From Mimachlamys varia (taxonomy: Eukaryota > Mollusca > Bivalvia > Pectinida > Pectinidae): a stretch of 64,000 nt of DNA. Position 1 is the stretch's first letter; each line of letters starts with the position of its first letter. Made by a program: the position numbers and the translations under genes. Positions 1 to 11,900 of the stretch are shown one piece after another. The notes beneath the pieces are model-generated. The model was not told the DNA's origin, did not search any database, and was given only the letters and a program-made list of their open reading frames with translations. The stretch is taken from the NCBI GenBank assembly GCA_947623455.1, contig OX392532.1, positions 46,007,058 through 46,071,057 on the forward strand. Reading direction: 5' to 3'.

Positions 1-662
1 CTTGTCACTGACTGAGAAACTAACACGAATGGGCTCTGATCCCTCAGGGGGGCGTCTCAAAATCAAACGTGCAACAGAGCTCCGACAGGCCGTGCGGTAA
101 ACTACCCTTGTCAGGCAATTAAACTTTTACATTCATGAACACACGAAGGACACTATTCTAAAGTCTTTTTTTGATAAAAATGACTGTTGGTCTGGTTTAC
201 GAGTTCACTGTGAGAGCGGCTTTTGTTGCTCGCTGATAGTGACACTCATAACAAATAGTAAAGGGTTATTTCACGAGAGCACGTGGCTTTTATATATACA
301 CAGGCTCATAAATATTCATTAAGACAGTGTGCCATAGAGTATAATCCGTTGATAGGAGGTCAATAGGATTAATTCCCGAAGCTCTGATCCAAAGGGCTAA
401 CCCAGAGAGCTTAACGAATGGGTGATAACTCGTATTAAAGTGTTCTCCCTATCTGTACAACTGTAATCACATATCCATATATAGTTGTGCCCTTTTAAAC
501 GACTTTCTGCTTTAATTTGTTGTTCTTTTTAATCCAGTTTATAGACAGGAATCACGATAATGCAATTAACAGAACTTGACAGAAACATCTTTGTATTTCT
601 AGCTTTCTCGGTCACGAGACCAGAGGGAGGGGGCGTGTAGTTGTATACGTGTTTTTGCGGGA
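1..662. other. Unique AT-rich flank, no gene seen
   Basis: This stretch is non-repetitive and of mixed composition. I see no open frame of useful length, no tRNA-like fold and no recognisable domain. It ends where the G-rich 27-bp array begins. A short G-rich stretch near 625-660 immediately precedes the first recognisable unit. Confidence 0.7.
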
Positions 663-1893
663 GTACCAATCGTCTAGGGGTTTGGGGGTATATCAGTCTT
701 CTAAGAGTTTGGGGGCATATGCGTCATCTAGGGGTTTGGGGGTATATCAGTAGTCTTTGGGTTTTGGGTAAGTCAGTCGTCTAGGGGTTTGGGGGTATAT
801 CAGTAGTCTAGGAGTTTGGGGGTATATCAGTAGTCTAGGGGTTTGGGGTATATCAGTAGTCTAGGGGTTTGGGGGTATATCAGTAGTCTAGGGTTTTGGG
901 GGTATATCAGCCGTCTATGGGTTTGGGGGTATATCAGTAGTCTAGGAGTTTTGGGGTATATCAGTAGTCTAGGGGTTTGGGGCATATCAGTAGTCTTGGG
1001 GTTTGGGGTATATCAGTAGTCTATGGGTTTGGGGGTATATCAGTAGTCTAGGGGTTTGGGGGTATATAAGTCTAGGGGTTAAGAGGTAAATCAGTAGTCT
1101 AGGGGTTTGGGGGTATATAAGTCTAGGGGTTAAGAGGTAAATCAGTAGTCAAGGGGTTTGGGGGTATATCAGTAGTCTAGGGGTTTGGTCATATATCAGT
1201 AGTCTAGGGGTTTGGGGTATATCAGTAGTCTAGTGGTTTAATGGTATATCACTGATCTAGTGGTTTGGGGGTCTATCAGTAGTTTAGGGGTTTGGGGGTA
1301 CATCAGTCGTCTAAAAAACAATGGGGTATATGAGTAGTCTAGGGGTTTGGGGGTATATCAGTCGTCTATAAAATTATGGGGTATATCAGTAGTCTAGGGG
1401 CTTGGGGGTATATCAGTAGTCTAGGAGTTTATGGGTATATCAGTAGTCTAGGGATTTGGGGGTATATCAGAAGTCTAGGGTTTTGGAGGTATATCAGTAG
1501 TCTAGGGGTTTGGGGTTATATCAGTAGTCTAGGGGTTTGGGGGTATATCAGTAGTCTAGGGGTTTGGGGTATATCAGTAATCTAGGGGTTTGGGGGTATA
1601 TCAGTAGTCTAGGGGTTTGGGGGTATATCAGTAGTCTAGGGGTTTGGGGTATATCAGTAGTCTAGGGGTTTGGGGGTATATCAGTAGTCTAGGGGTTTGG
1701 GGTATATCAGTAGTCTAGGGGTTTGGGGGTATATCAGTAGTCTAGGAGTTTGGGGGTATATCAGTTGTGTAGGGGTTTGGGGGTATATCAGTTGTCTAGG
1801 GGTTTGGGGGTATATCAGTAGTCTAGGGGTTTGGGAGTATATCAGTAGTCTAGGGGTTTGGGGGTATATGAGTCGTCTAGGGGTTTAGGGGAA
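663..1893. repeat. 27-bp minisatellite, G-rich on + strand
   Basis: About 45 head-to-tail copies of a 27-bp unit whose core reads GTCTAGGGGTTTGGGG followed by TATATCAGTA. Some copies are 26 bp through loss of one G from the second G-run. Each unit holds two G-runs separated by TTT, so two neighbouring units supply four runs and could fold into a G-quadruplex. Divergent copies lie mainly between 1060 and 1320, including a two-unit block with AAGTCTAGGGGTTAAGAGG repeated 51 bp apart (1068 and 1119). The 27-bp length lets short frames stay open (peptide GYISSLGVW repeated), for example 1376-1585, but the 26-bp copies break them. I regard the array as non-coding. Confidence 0.97.
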
Positions 1894-2522
1894 ACTTCAT
1901 TCTGTTTCAAGTTATAGGCAATATGATTGCCCATTGCGATTTAAACAAAATGTAGGTCCAAATAGCTCTGGAATGTTGAGCTGGCAGATCAGCCCCTACC
2001 TCGTGCATGTGTTCTTTTTCCAGCTACGAAACGTTTTACGTGCTTTCTCCTGGAACGGAGACTTTGAAATATATTCGCGGAAAATAGCTTTCGTAAAAAC
2101 GATTTTATCGTGAATTAATTGGAACCTTTTCTTCTTTTGCAGTGTTCTTGTTTTAAGTTGCTTTAACATAACACTTGGAATAACTGTCGTTATTATAAAT
2201 GACATCACAAATTTATGATGTCATACTGCTTAGGAATTTCCACTGAATTTGAAAATTGAGTCCGCAATTTGTGTCCTGTTAACTATTTTAGTCGTGTTCA
2301 TTAATGATAGGTATATAAATCATCTTTCGACATAGATAGGTGACAATTTTTCTTGTCATCTCGGGAGGGACACAAGACCACAACAAGCTACGTATACATC
2401 CAGTGTCCCCTGTCCTTGGTCCTGTACTGGTGGGCTTGGCCCCAGGTGTAACCCACCTCTCAAACTTCTGACGATATAGTTCTCCAGGTAGTGCGTGACC
2501 TTACTGGTTTTCTCTTTCCTGA
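1894..2522. other. Unique spacer between 27-bp and 38-bp arrays
   Basis: Non-repetitive, AT-rich sequence. A 70-codon minus-strand frame (1996-2208) is lysine/arginine-rich and matches no family I recognise. I do not call it a gene. The only notable structure is the 9-bp-arm hairpin at 2199-2224, listed separately. Confidence 0.65.
2199..2224. other. Inverted repeat with CRE-like arms
   Basis: Perfect 9-bp arms, ATGACATCA and TGATGTCAT, flank an 8-nt AT-rich loop. The arm differs by one base from the CRE/ATF core TGACGTCA. It could be a hairpin or paired bZIP half-sites, but no adjacent gene supports a regulatory role. Confidence 0.5.
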
Positions 2523-5500
2523 TGGTGTCCAGTGTAATCTCCATGGCGGATAGTGGGTGGTGATGTCCAGTGTAATCTCCATGGCGGATAGTAGGTGGTG
2601 GTGTCCAGTGTAATCTCCATGGCGGATAGTGGGTGGTGGTGTCCAGTGTAATCTCCATGGCGGATAGTGGGTGGTGGTGTCGAGTGTAATCTCCATGGCG
2701 GATAGTGGGTGGTGGTGTCCAGTGTAATCTCCATGGCGGATAGTGGGTGGTGGTGTCCAGTGTAATCTCCATGGCGGATAGTGGGTGGTGGTGTCCAGTG
2801 TAATCTCCATGGCGGATAGTGGGTGGTGGTGTCCAGTGTAATCTCCATGGCGGATAGTGGGTGGTAGTGTCCAGTGTAATCTCCATGGCGGATAGTGGGT
2901 GGTGGTGTCCAGTGTAATCTCCATTGCGGATAGTGGGTGGTGGTGTCCAGTGTAATCTCCATGGCGGATAGTGGGTGGTGGTGTCCAGTGTAGTCTCCAT
3001 GGCGGATAGTGGATGGTGATGTCCTGTGTAGTCTCCATTGCGGATAGTGGGTGGTGGTGTCTAGTGTAATCTCCATGGCGGATAGTGGGTGGTGGTGTCC
3101 AGTGTAATCTCCATGGCGGATAGTGGATGGTGATGTCCTGTGTAGTCTCCATTGCGGATAGTGGGTGGTGGTGTCCAGTGTAATCTCCATGGCGGATAGT
3201 GGGTGGTGATGTCCTGTGTAGTCTCCATTGCGGATAGTGGGTGGTGGTGTCCTGTGTAATCTCCATGGCGGATAGTGGGTGGTGGTGTCCAGTGTAATCT
3301 CCATGGCGGATAGTGGGTGGTGGTGTCTAGTGTAATCTCCATGGCGGATAGTGGGTGGTGGTGTCCTGTGTAATCTCCATGGCGGATAGTGGGTGGTGAT
3401 GTCCAGTGTAATCTCCATGGCGGATAGTGGGTGGTGGTGTCTAGTGTAATCTCCATGGCGGATAGTGGGTGGTGGTGTTCAGTGTAATCTCCATGGCGGA
3501 TAGTGGGTGGTGGTGTCTAGTGTAATCTCCATTGCGGATAGTGGGTGGTGGTGTCCAGTGTAATCTCCATGGCGGATAGTGGGTGGTGGTGTCCTGTGTA
3601 ATCTCCATGGCGGATAGTGGGTGGTGGTGTCCAGTGTAATCTCCATGGCGGATAACGGGTGGTGGTGTCCAGTGTAATCTCCATGGCGGATAGTGGGTGG
3701 TGGTGTCTAGTGTAATCTCCATGGCGGATAGTGGGTGGTGGTGTCCAGTGTAATCTCCATGGCGGATAGTGGGTGGTGGTGTTCAGTGTAATCTCCATGG
3801 CGGATAGTGGGTGGTGGTGTCTAGTGTAATCTCCATGGCGGATAGTGGGTGGTGATGTCCAGTGTAATCTCCATGGCGGATAGTGGGTGGTGGTGTCTAG
3901 TGTAATCTCCATGGCGGATAGTGGGTGGTGGTGTCTAGTGTAATCTCCATGGCGGATAGTGGGTGGTGGTGTCCAGTGTAATCTCCATGGCGGATAGTGG
4001 GTGGTGATGTCCAGTGTAATCTCCATGGCGGATAGTGGGTGGTGGTGTCTAGTGTAATCTCCATGGCGGATAGTGGGTGGTGGTGTTCAGTGTAATCTCC
4101 ATGGCGGATAGTGGGTGGTGGTGTCTAGTGTAATCTCCATTGCGGATAGTGGGTGGTGGTGTCCAGTGTAATCTCCATGGCGGATAGTGGGTGGTGATGT
4201 CCAGTGTAATCTCCATGGCGGATAATGGGTGGTGGTGTCCTGTGTAATCTCCATGGCGGATAGTGGGTGGTGGTGTCCAGTGTAATCTCCATGGCGGATA
4301 ACGGGTGGTGGTGTCCAGTGTAATCTCCATGGCGGATAGTGGGTGGTGGTGTCTAGTGTAATCTCCATGGCGGATAGTGGGTGGTGGTGTCCAGTGTAAT
4401 CTCCATGGCAGATAGTGGGTGGTGGTGTCTAGTGTAATCTCCATGGCGGGTAGTGGATGGTGGTGTCCTGTGTAGTCTCCATGGCGGATAGTGGGTGGTG
4501 GTGTCCAGTGTAATCTCCATGGCGGATAGTGGGTGGTGGTGTCCTGTGTAGTCTCCATGGCGGATAGTGGGTGGTGGTGTCTAGTGTAATCTCCATGGCG
4601 GATAGTGGGTGGTGGTGTCCAGTGTAATCTCCATGGCGGATAGTGGGTGGTGGTGTCTAGTGTAATCTCCATGGCGGATAGTGGGTGGTGGTGTCCAGTG
4701 TAATCTCCATGGCGGATAGTGGGTGGTGGTGTCCAGTGTAATCTCCATGGCGGATAGTAGGTGGTGGTGTCTAGTGTAATCTCCATGGCGGATAGTGGAT
4801 GGTGGTGTCCTGTGTAGTCTCCATGGCGGATAGTGGGTGGTGGTGTCCAGTGTAATCTCCATGGCGGATAGTGGGTGGTGGTGTCCAGTGTAATCTCCAT
4901 GGCGGATAGTGGGTGGTAGTGTCGAGTGTAATCTCCATGGCGGATAGTGGGTGGTGGTGTCCTGTGTAATCTCCATGGCGGATAGTGGGTGGTGGTGTCC
5001 AGTGTAATCTCCATGGCGGATAGTGGGTGGTGATGTCCAGTGTAATCTCAATGGCGGATAGTGGGTGGTGATGTCCAGTGTAGTCTCCATGGCGGATAGT
5101 GGTTGGTGATGTCCAGTGTAATCTCCATGGCGGATAGTGGGTGGTGATGTCCAGTGTAATCTCCATGGCGGATAGTGGGTGGTGATGTCCAGTGTAGTCT
5201 CCATGGCGGATAGTGGGTGGTGATGTCCTGTGTAGTCTCCATGGCGGATAGTGGGTGGTGGTGTCTAGTGTAATCTCCATGGCGGATAGTGGGTGGTGAT
5301 GTCCAGTGTAATCTCCATGGCGGATAGTGGGTGGTGGTGTCCAATGAAATCTCCATGGCGGATAGTGGGTGGTGATGTCCAGTGCGGTCTTCATGGCGGA
5401 TAGTGGGTGGTGATGTCCAGTGTAATCTCCATGGCGGATAGTGGGTGGTGGTGTCCAGTGTAATCTCCATGGCGGATAGTGGGTGGTGGTGTCCAGTGTA

Positions 5501-6929
5501 ATCTCCTTGGCGGATAGTGGGTGGTGATGTCCAGTGTAATCTCCATGGCGGATAATGGGTGGTGATGTCCAGTGTAATCTCCATGGCGGATAGTGGTTGG
5601 TGATGTCCAGTGTAATCTCCATGGCGGATAGTGGATGGTGATGTCCAGTGTAATCTTCATGGCGGATAGTGGGTGGTGGTGTCCAGTGTAATCTCCATGG
5701 CGGATAGTGGGTGGTGATGTCCAGTGTAATCTCTATGGCAGAAAGTGGGTGGTGGTGTCCAGTGTAATCTCCATGGCGGGTAGTGGGTGGTGGTGTCCTG
5801 TGTAATCTCCATGGCGGATAGTGGGTGGTGGTGTCCAGTGTAATCTACATGGCGGAAAGTGGGTGGTGGTGTCTAGTGTAATCTCCATGGCGGATAGTGG
5901 TTGGTGATGTCCAGTGTAATCTCCATGGCGGATAGTGGATGGTGGTGTCCTGTGTAATCTCCATGGCGGATAGTGGGTGGTGGTGTCCAGTGTAATCTCC
6001 ATGGCGGATAGTGGGTGGTGGTGTCCAGTGTAATCTCCATGGCGGATAGTGGGTGGTGGTGTCCAGTGTAATCTCCATGGCGGATAGTGGGTGGTGGTGT
6101 CCAGTGTAATCTCCATGGCGGATAGTGGGTGGTGGTGTCCAGTGTAATCTACATGGCGGATAGTGGGTGGTAATGTCCAGTGTAATCTCCATGGCGGATA
6201 GTGGGTGGTGGTGTCCAGTGTAATCTCCATGGCGGATAGTGGGTGGTGGTGTCCAGTGTAATCTCCATGGCGGATAGTGGGTGGTAATGTCCAGTGTAAT
6301 CTCCATGGCGGATAGTGGGTGGTGGTGTCCAGTGTAATCTCCATGGCGGATAGTGGGTGGTGGTGTCCAGTGTAATCTCCATGGCGGATAGTGGGTGGTG
6401 GTGTCCAGTGTAATCTCCATGGCGGATAGTGGGTGGTGGTGTCCAGTGTAATCTCCATGGCGGATAGTGGGTGGTGGTGTCCAGTGTAATCTCCATGGCG
6501 GATAGTGGGTGGTGGTTTCCAGTGTAATCTCCATGGCGGATAGTGGGTGGTGGTGTCCAGTGTAATCTCCATGGCGGATAGTGGATGGTGGTGTCCAGTG
6601 TAATCTCCATGGCGGATAGTGGGTGGTGGTGTCCAGTGTAATCTCCATGGCGGATAGTGGGTGGTGGTGTCCAGTGTAATCTCCATGGCAGATAGTGGGT
6701 GGTGGTGTCCAGTGTAATCTCCATGGCGGATAGTGGGTGGTGGTGTCGAGTGTAATCTCCATGGCAGATAGTGGGTGGTGGTGTCCAGTGAAATCTCCAT
6801 GGCGGATAGTGGGTGGTGATGTCCAGTGTAATCTCCATGGCGGATAGTGGGTGGTGGTGTCCAGTGTAATCTCAATGGCAGATAGTGGGTGGTGGTGTCC
6901 AGTGTAATCTCCATGGCAGATAGTGGGTG
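2523..6929. repeat. 38-bp minisatellite, about 116 copies
   Basis: Head-to-tail 38-bp units, each with an NcoI-type CCATGG, the string GGCGGATAGTGGGTGGTG and a variable GTCCAGTGTAATCTC segment. Unit length is almost invariant. Common variants are GATGTCC for GGTGTCC, GTCTAG or GTCCTG for GTCCAG, and TAGTC for TAATC. Because 38 is not a multiple of three and the minus-strand unit has no stop in any phase, all three minus frames stay open. They encode the same 38-residue peptide in rotated register (it includes MEITLDTTTHYPPWRLHW). Overlapping minus-strand frames of up to 393 codons result, for example 5733-6914. Such overlap is a geometric consequence of the unit, not evidence of a gene. Rare variants (GTTCAG, ATAACGGG) mark multi-unit duplications around 3477-4370. 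Confidence 0.98.
3477..4370. repeat. Higher-order 8-unit (304-bp) period inside 38-bp array
   Basis: The rare GTTCAG unit recurs at 3477, 3781 and 4085, each 304 bp apart (8 units of 38 bp). A second rare variant, ATAACGGG, lies at 3651 and 4297, 646 bp or 17 units apart. The blocks starting at 3477 and 4085 share the same series of variants, except that the second has one extra unit. This shows block-wise duplication of several units followed by a single-unit gain. Confidence 0.75.
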
Positions 6930-8123
6930 CTTTAAAGTGTATGCGTGTGTTGACGAAGTTTTCCTTCACTTCACGGTTGTATTCATACTCGTTTGAGGAT
7001 CACACAGTTTAGTTCTATCTTAGGTTTACAGCGTAAATGTAAGGATGAGACACTGTTGTTTATACGAAGTGTTATTTCTGTATAAGATACTGTTGTTTAT
7101 ACGAAGTGTTATTTCTGTATAAGATACTGTTGTTTATACGAAGTGTTATTTGTTTATAAGATACTGTTGTTTTACAACTTTATTACCAGTTTTATATACA
7201 TTTTTTTTTATATTTCCCGGCGCTTCCGTGTATATTGTTTTTATATTTATGTAGATAATAATTATCGTATTTCTTTGTTGAACGCCTGACTTGGACAAGT
7301 TCAATGATACATGGGCAGATGGACGAGCGGACAGATAGCCGGGAGTGACATCACGTCCTACTGTTCCGTATTATCGGTTACTATCGACCAGAAGGTCACG
7401 CCAGCACTTATCCTAATTATTGGGAATGATAAAGAGGTGTGAAACTCCGGAGCTTTCGAGGAGGTGTCCGGTGCGCGAACGGTCAATGACATCTCGCCAC
7501 TGACCGTCAGGTGGGCGTATCACGTGACCGTAAACCACCCTACCTATAGTATACGGTATACCTATCAACTGTGTTACCCAGTGTATATGTCGTAAACATT
7601 TTGGAGATTTCAAACTAAACTGAAATATGATAAGTTCCTGCCCTAGTGCATTGTCGGTCAACTATATCGTTTTACATAAAAAGAAGTGTTTATTCTACGT
7701 ATTTAATAAACATATAACCATGTTGGTCAATCATTTATTCACGTCATCTAAGCGTCATGTTGAGGTCATTTAACTGTATACGAGAAGAATTATAGAGTGT
7801 GACGCAATGATACGTGCCAGCACGCCGTCTGGGACTGCCGTAGTTATCAGATGTTATATAATTGCTGGTAACGACCAGCCACGCGAGCCGAACTCGTGGC
7901 CTGGAGTAAGGCAGAAACCCTATTTTAAGTATGACATTCAACAGTTTCAGTGTATCCACGGCTACATAATGACAAGGAAACATGTAGATGACCTGAATAA
8001 AACGAACGACGAACGTCAAAGTTCAAAGTTTCCTCTCATTTCCTACTCCACAACAATATTTCAACGTTTAAAAGTTTGCTGCGGATACAACAAAAACCAC
8101 TTCGGAATGTTCAGAGACGTATT
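6930..8123. other. Mostly unique spacer, no supported gene
   Basis: AT-rich sequence between the 38-bp and 22-bp arrays. It contains the small 37-bp tandem repeat at 7049-7174. Two modest frames exist, a minus-strand one of 82 codons (7413-7661) and a plus-strand one of 106 codons (7807-8127). Neither shows a recognisable domain, and they overlap other short frames on the opposite strand. The plus-strand frame ends as it runs into the next array. I do not call either as a gene. Confidence 0.6.
7049..7174. repeat. Small 37-bp tandem repeat, 3.4 copies
   Basis: Units start at 7049, 7086, 7123 and 7160 (partial). Each carries ACTGTTGTTTATACGAAG and GTGTTATTT. The first two copies are nearly identical; the third has TTTGTTTA in place of TTTCTGTA. 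This looks like a young array that has not expanded. Confidence 0.9.
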
Positions 8124-8522
8124 TTGATAAAGCAATATCCATACATTGATCAAGCAATATCCATACATTGATAAAGCAATATCCATATATTGATAAAGTA
8201 ATATCCATACATTGATCAAGCAATATCCATACAATGATCAAGCAATATCCATACAATGATAAAACAATATCCATACATTGATCAAGCAATATCCATACAA
8301 TGATAAAACAATATCCATACATTGATCAAGCAATATCCATACATTGATAAAGCAATATCCATACAATGATAAAACAATATCCATACATTGATCAAGCAAT
8401 ATCCATACAATGATAAAACAATATCCGTACAATGAAAAAGTATTACCATACATTGATAAAGCAATATCCATACATTGATCAAGCAATATCCATAATAATA
8501 TTGATCAAAAACGTACATTGAA
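8124..8522. repeat. 22-bp minisatellite, about 17 copies
   Basis: Units carry CAATATCCATACATTGAT followed by AAAG or CAAG. Variants alternate between CATTGAT and CAATGAT and between TGATAAAG and TGATCAAG. The length is not a multiple of three and the minus strand lacks stops, so overlapping minus frames of 78-84 codons appear (peptide YGYCFIIVWILLDQCMDI). I treat these as artefacts of the repeat. The right edge decays near 8490-8522. Confidence 0.96.
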
Positions 8523-8907
8523 AAAGAAATAAACGTTTCTGTTCTCCTGTTTCCACAGTCCGATTTCTCTATAACCCACCCAAAAGTACAATTGAGTATT
8601 TAAACAGCCTCCCCGATACCTGATATGCGGAGTGCGTGACAGTGTCATACATTTCTGTAAGTGATTGACATGTGGACTTGCAGAACACGTGTTTCTCGGG
8701 TCAAAGTTCCGGGTACACCAGTAAACAGGCAGTCTAATTCACGTCAAACTCACAAATAGCCTAAACGTTACAGTCCGATTGACATCGAATATTTCAAAAA
8801 TGGAAGCATAGAATATGAAATGAAAGGAACTAAGGTCATTGTGAAAATAATTTATCGGGGGAAACAGTTAACCTGAAACTAGGTTAGTGATATATAAAGT
8901 CGAAAGA
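8523..8907. other. Unique spacer, nothing recognisable
   Basis: Non-repetitive AT-rich sequence between the 22-bp and 63-bp arrays. No frame of useful length, RNA fold or repeat was seen. Confidence 0.65.
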
Positions 8908-11900
8908 AAGGGTCCAAACATTAGACGGCTACTAGATAAAGTGTGATCTATATCGCTATAATACAAAGTAGCGGGTCCAAACATTAGACAGCTACTAGAT
9001 AAAGTGTGATCTATATCGCTATAATACAAAGTAGGGGGTCCAAACATTAGACAGCTACTAGATAAAGTGTGCTCTATAAAGCTATAATACAAAGTAGCGG
9101 GTCCAAACATTAGACAGCTACTAGATAAAGTGTTATCTATAACGCTATAATACAAAGTAGGGGGTCCAAACATTAGACAGCTACTAGATAAAGTGTTATC
9201 TATAACGCTATAATACAAAGTAGGGGGTCCAAACATTAGACAGGTACTAGATAAAGTGTGATCTATAACGCTACAATACAAAGTAGGGGGTCCAAACATT
9301 AGACAGGTACTAGATAAAGTGTGATCTATATCGCTATAATACAAAGTAAAGGGTCCAAACATTAGACAGGTACTAGATAAAGTGTGATCTATATCGCTAT
9401 AATACAAAGTAGGGGTCCAAACATTAGACAGGTACTAGATAAAGTGTGACCTATATCGCTATAATACAAAGTAGGGGGTCCAAACATTAGACAGGTACTA
9501 GATAAAGTGTGATCTATAACGCTATAATACAAAGTAGGGGGTCCAAACATTAGACAGCTACTAGATAAAGTGTGATCTATATCGCTATAATACAAAGTAG
9601 GGGGTCCAAACATTAGACAGCTACTAGATAAAGTGTGATCTATAACGCTATAATACAAAGTAGAGGGTCCAAACATTAGACAGCTACTAGATAAAGTGTG
9701 ATCTATATCGCTATAATACAAAGTAGGGGGTCCAAACATTAGACAGCTACTAGATAAAGTGTGATCTATAACGCTATAATACAAAGTAGGGGGTCCAAAC
9801 ATTAGACAGCTACTAGATAAAGTGTGGTCTATATCGCTATAATACAAAGTAGAGGGTCCAAACATTAGTCAGCTACTAGATAAAGTGTGATCTATATCGC
9901 TATAATACAAAGTAGGGGTCCAAACATTAGACAGCTACTAGATAAAGTGTGATCTATATCGCTATAATACAAAGTAGGGGGTCCAAACATTAGACAGCTA
10001 CTAGATAAAGTGTGACCTATATCGCTATAATACAAAGTAGGGGGTCCAAACATTAGACAGGTACTAGATAAAGTGTGATCTATATCGCTATAATACAAAG
10101 TAGGGGTCCAAACATTAGACAGCTACTAGATAAAGTGTGACCTATATCGCTATAATACAAAGTAGGGGTCCAAACATTAGACAGCTACTAGATAAAGTGT
10201 GATCTATATCGCTATAATACAAAGTAGGGGTCCAAACATTAGACATCTACTAGATAAAGTGTGATCTATATCGCTATAATACAAAGTAGCGGGTCCAAAC
10301 ATTAGACCGCTACTAGATAAAGTGTGATCTATAACGCTATAATACAAAGTAGGGGGTCCAAACATTAGACAGCTACTAGATAAAGTGTGACCTATATCGC
10401 TATAATACAAAGTAGGGGGTCCAAACATTAGACCGCTACTAGATAAAGTGTGATCTATAACGCTATAATACAAAGTAGGGGGTCCAAACATTAGACAGCT
10501 ACTAGATAAAGTGTGACCTATATCGCTATAATACAAAGTAGCGGGTCCAAACATTAGACAGCTACTAGATAAAGTGTGATCTATATCGCTATAATACAAA
10601 GTAGCGGGTCCAAACATTAGACCGCTACTAGATAAAGTGTGATCTATATCGCTATAATGCAAAGTAGCGGGTCCAAACATTAGACAGCTACTAGATAAAG
10701 TGTGATCTATATCGCTATAATACAAAGTAGCGGGTCCAAACATTAGACCGCTACTAGATAAAGTGTGACCTATATCGCTATAATACAAAGTAGGGGTCCA
10801 AACATTAGACAGCTACTAGATAAAGTGTGACCTATATCGCTATAATACAAAGTAGCGGGTCCAAACATTAGACAGCTACTAGATAAAGTGTGATCTATAA
10901 CGCTATAATACAAAGTAGGGGGTCCAAACATTAGACAGGTACTAGATAAAGTGTGATCTATATCGCTATAATACAAAGTAGGGGTCCAAACATTAGACAG
11001 CTACTAGATAAAGTGTGACCTATATCGCTATAATACAAAGTAGCGGGTCCAAACATTAGACAGCTACTAGATAAAGTGTGACCTATATCGCTATAATACA
11101 AAGTAGCGGGTCCAAACATTAGACAGCTACTAGATAAAGTGTGATCTATATCGCTATAATACAAAGTAGCGGGTCCAAACATTAGACAGCTACTAGATAA
11201 AGTGTGACCTATATCGCTATAATACAAAGTAGCGGGTCCAAACATTAGACAGCTACTAGATAAAGTGTGATCTATAACGCTATAATACAAAGTAGGGGGT
11301 CCAAACATTAGACAGGTACTAGATAAAGTGTGATCTATATCGCTATAATACAAAGTAGGGGTCCAAACATTAGACAGCTACTAGATAAAGTGTGATCTAT
11401 ATCGCTATAATACAAAGTAGCGGGTCCAAACATTAGACAGCTACTAGATAAAGTGTGATCTATATCGCTATAATACAAAGTAGGGGGTCCAAACATTAGA
11501 CAGGTACTAGATAAAGTGAGATCTATATCGCTATAATACAAAGTAAAGGGTCCAAACATTAGACAGCTACTAGATAAAGTGTGATCTATATCGCTATAAT
11601 ACAAAGTAGGGGTCCAAACATTAGACCGCTACTAGATAAAGTGTGATCTATATCGCTATAATACAAAGTAGGGGGTCCAAACATTAGACAGGTACTAGAT
11701 AAAGTGTGATCTATATCGCTATAATACAAAGTAGGGGGTCCAAACATTAGACAGCTACTAGATAAAGTGTGACCTATATCGCTATAATACAAAGTAGCGG
11801 GTCCAAACATTAGACAGCTACTAGATAAAGTGTGATCTATATCGCTATAATACAAAGTAGCGGGTCCAAACATTAGACCGCTACTAGATAAAGTGTGACC

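Noticed and set aside
5733..6914. 393-codon minus-strand open frame in the 38-bp array
   Set aside because: All three minus frames are open over the same bases because the unit has no stop in any phase. This is expected from the unit and not evidence of a gene.
7807..8127. 106-codon plus-strand frame in unique sequence
   Set aside because: No recognisable domain. It overlaps a minus-strand frame of similar size and ends at the edge of the 22-bp array. A possible exon cannot be excluded, but I cannot support it.
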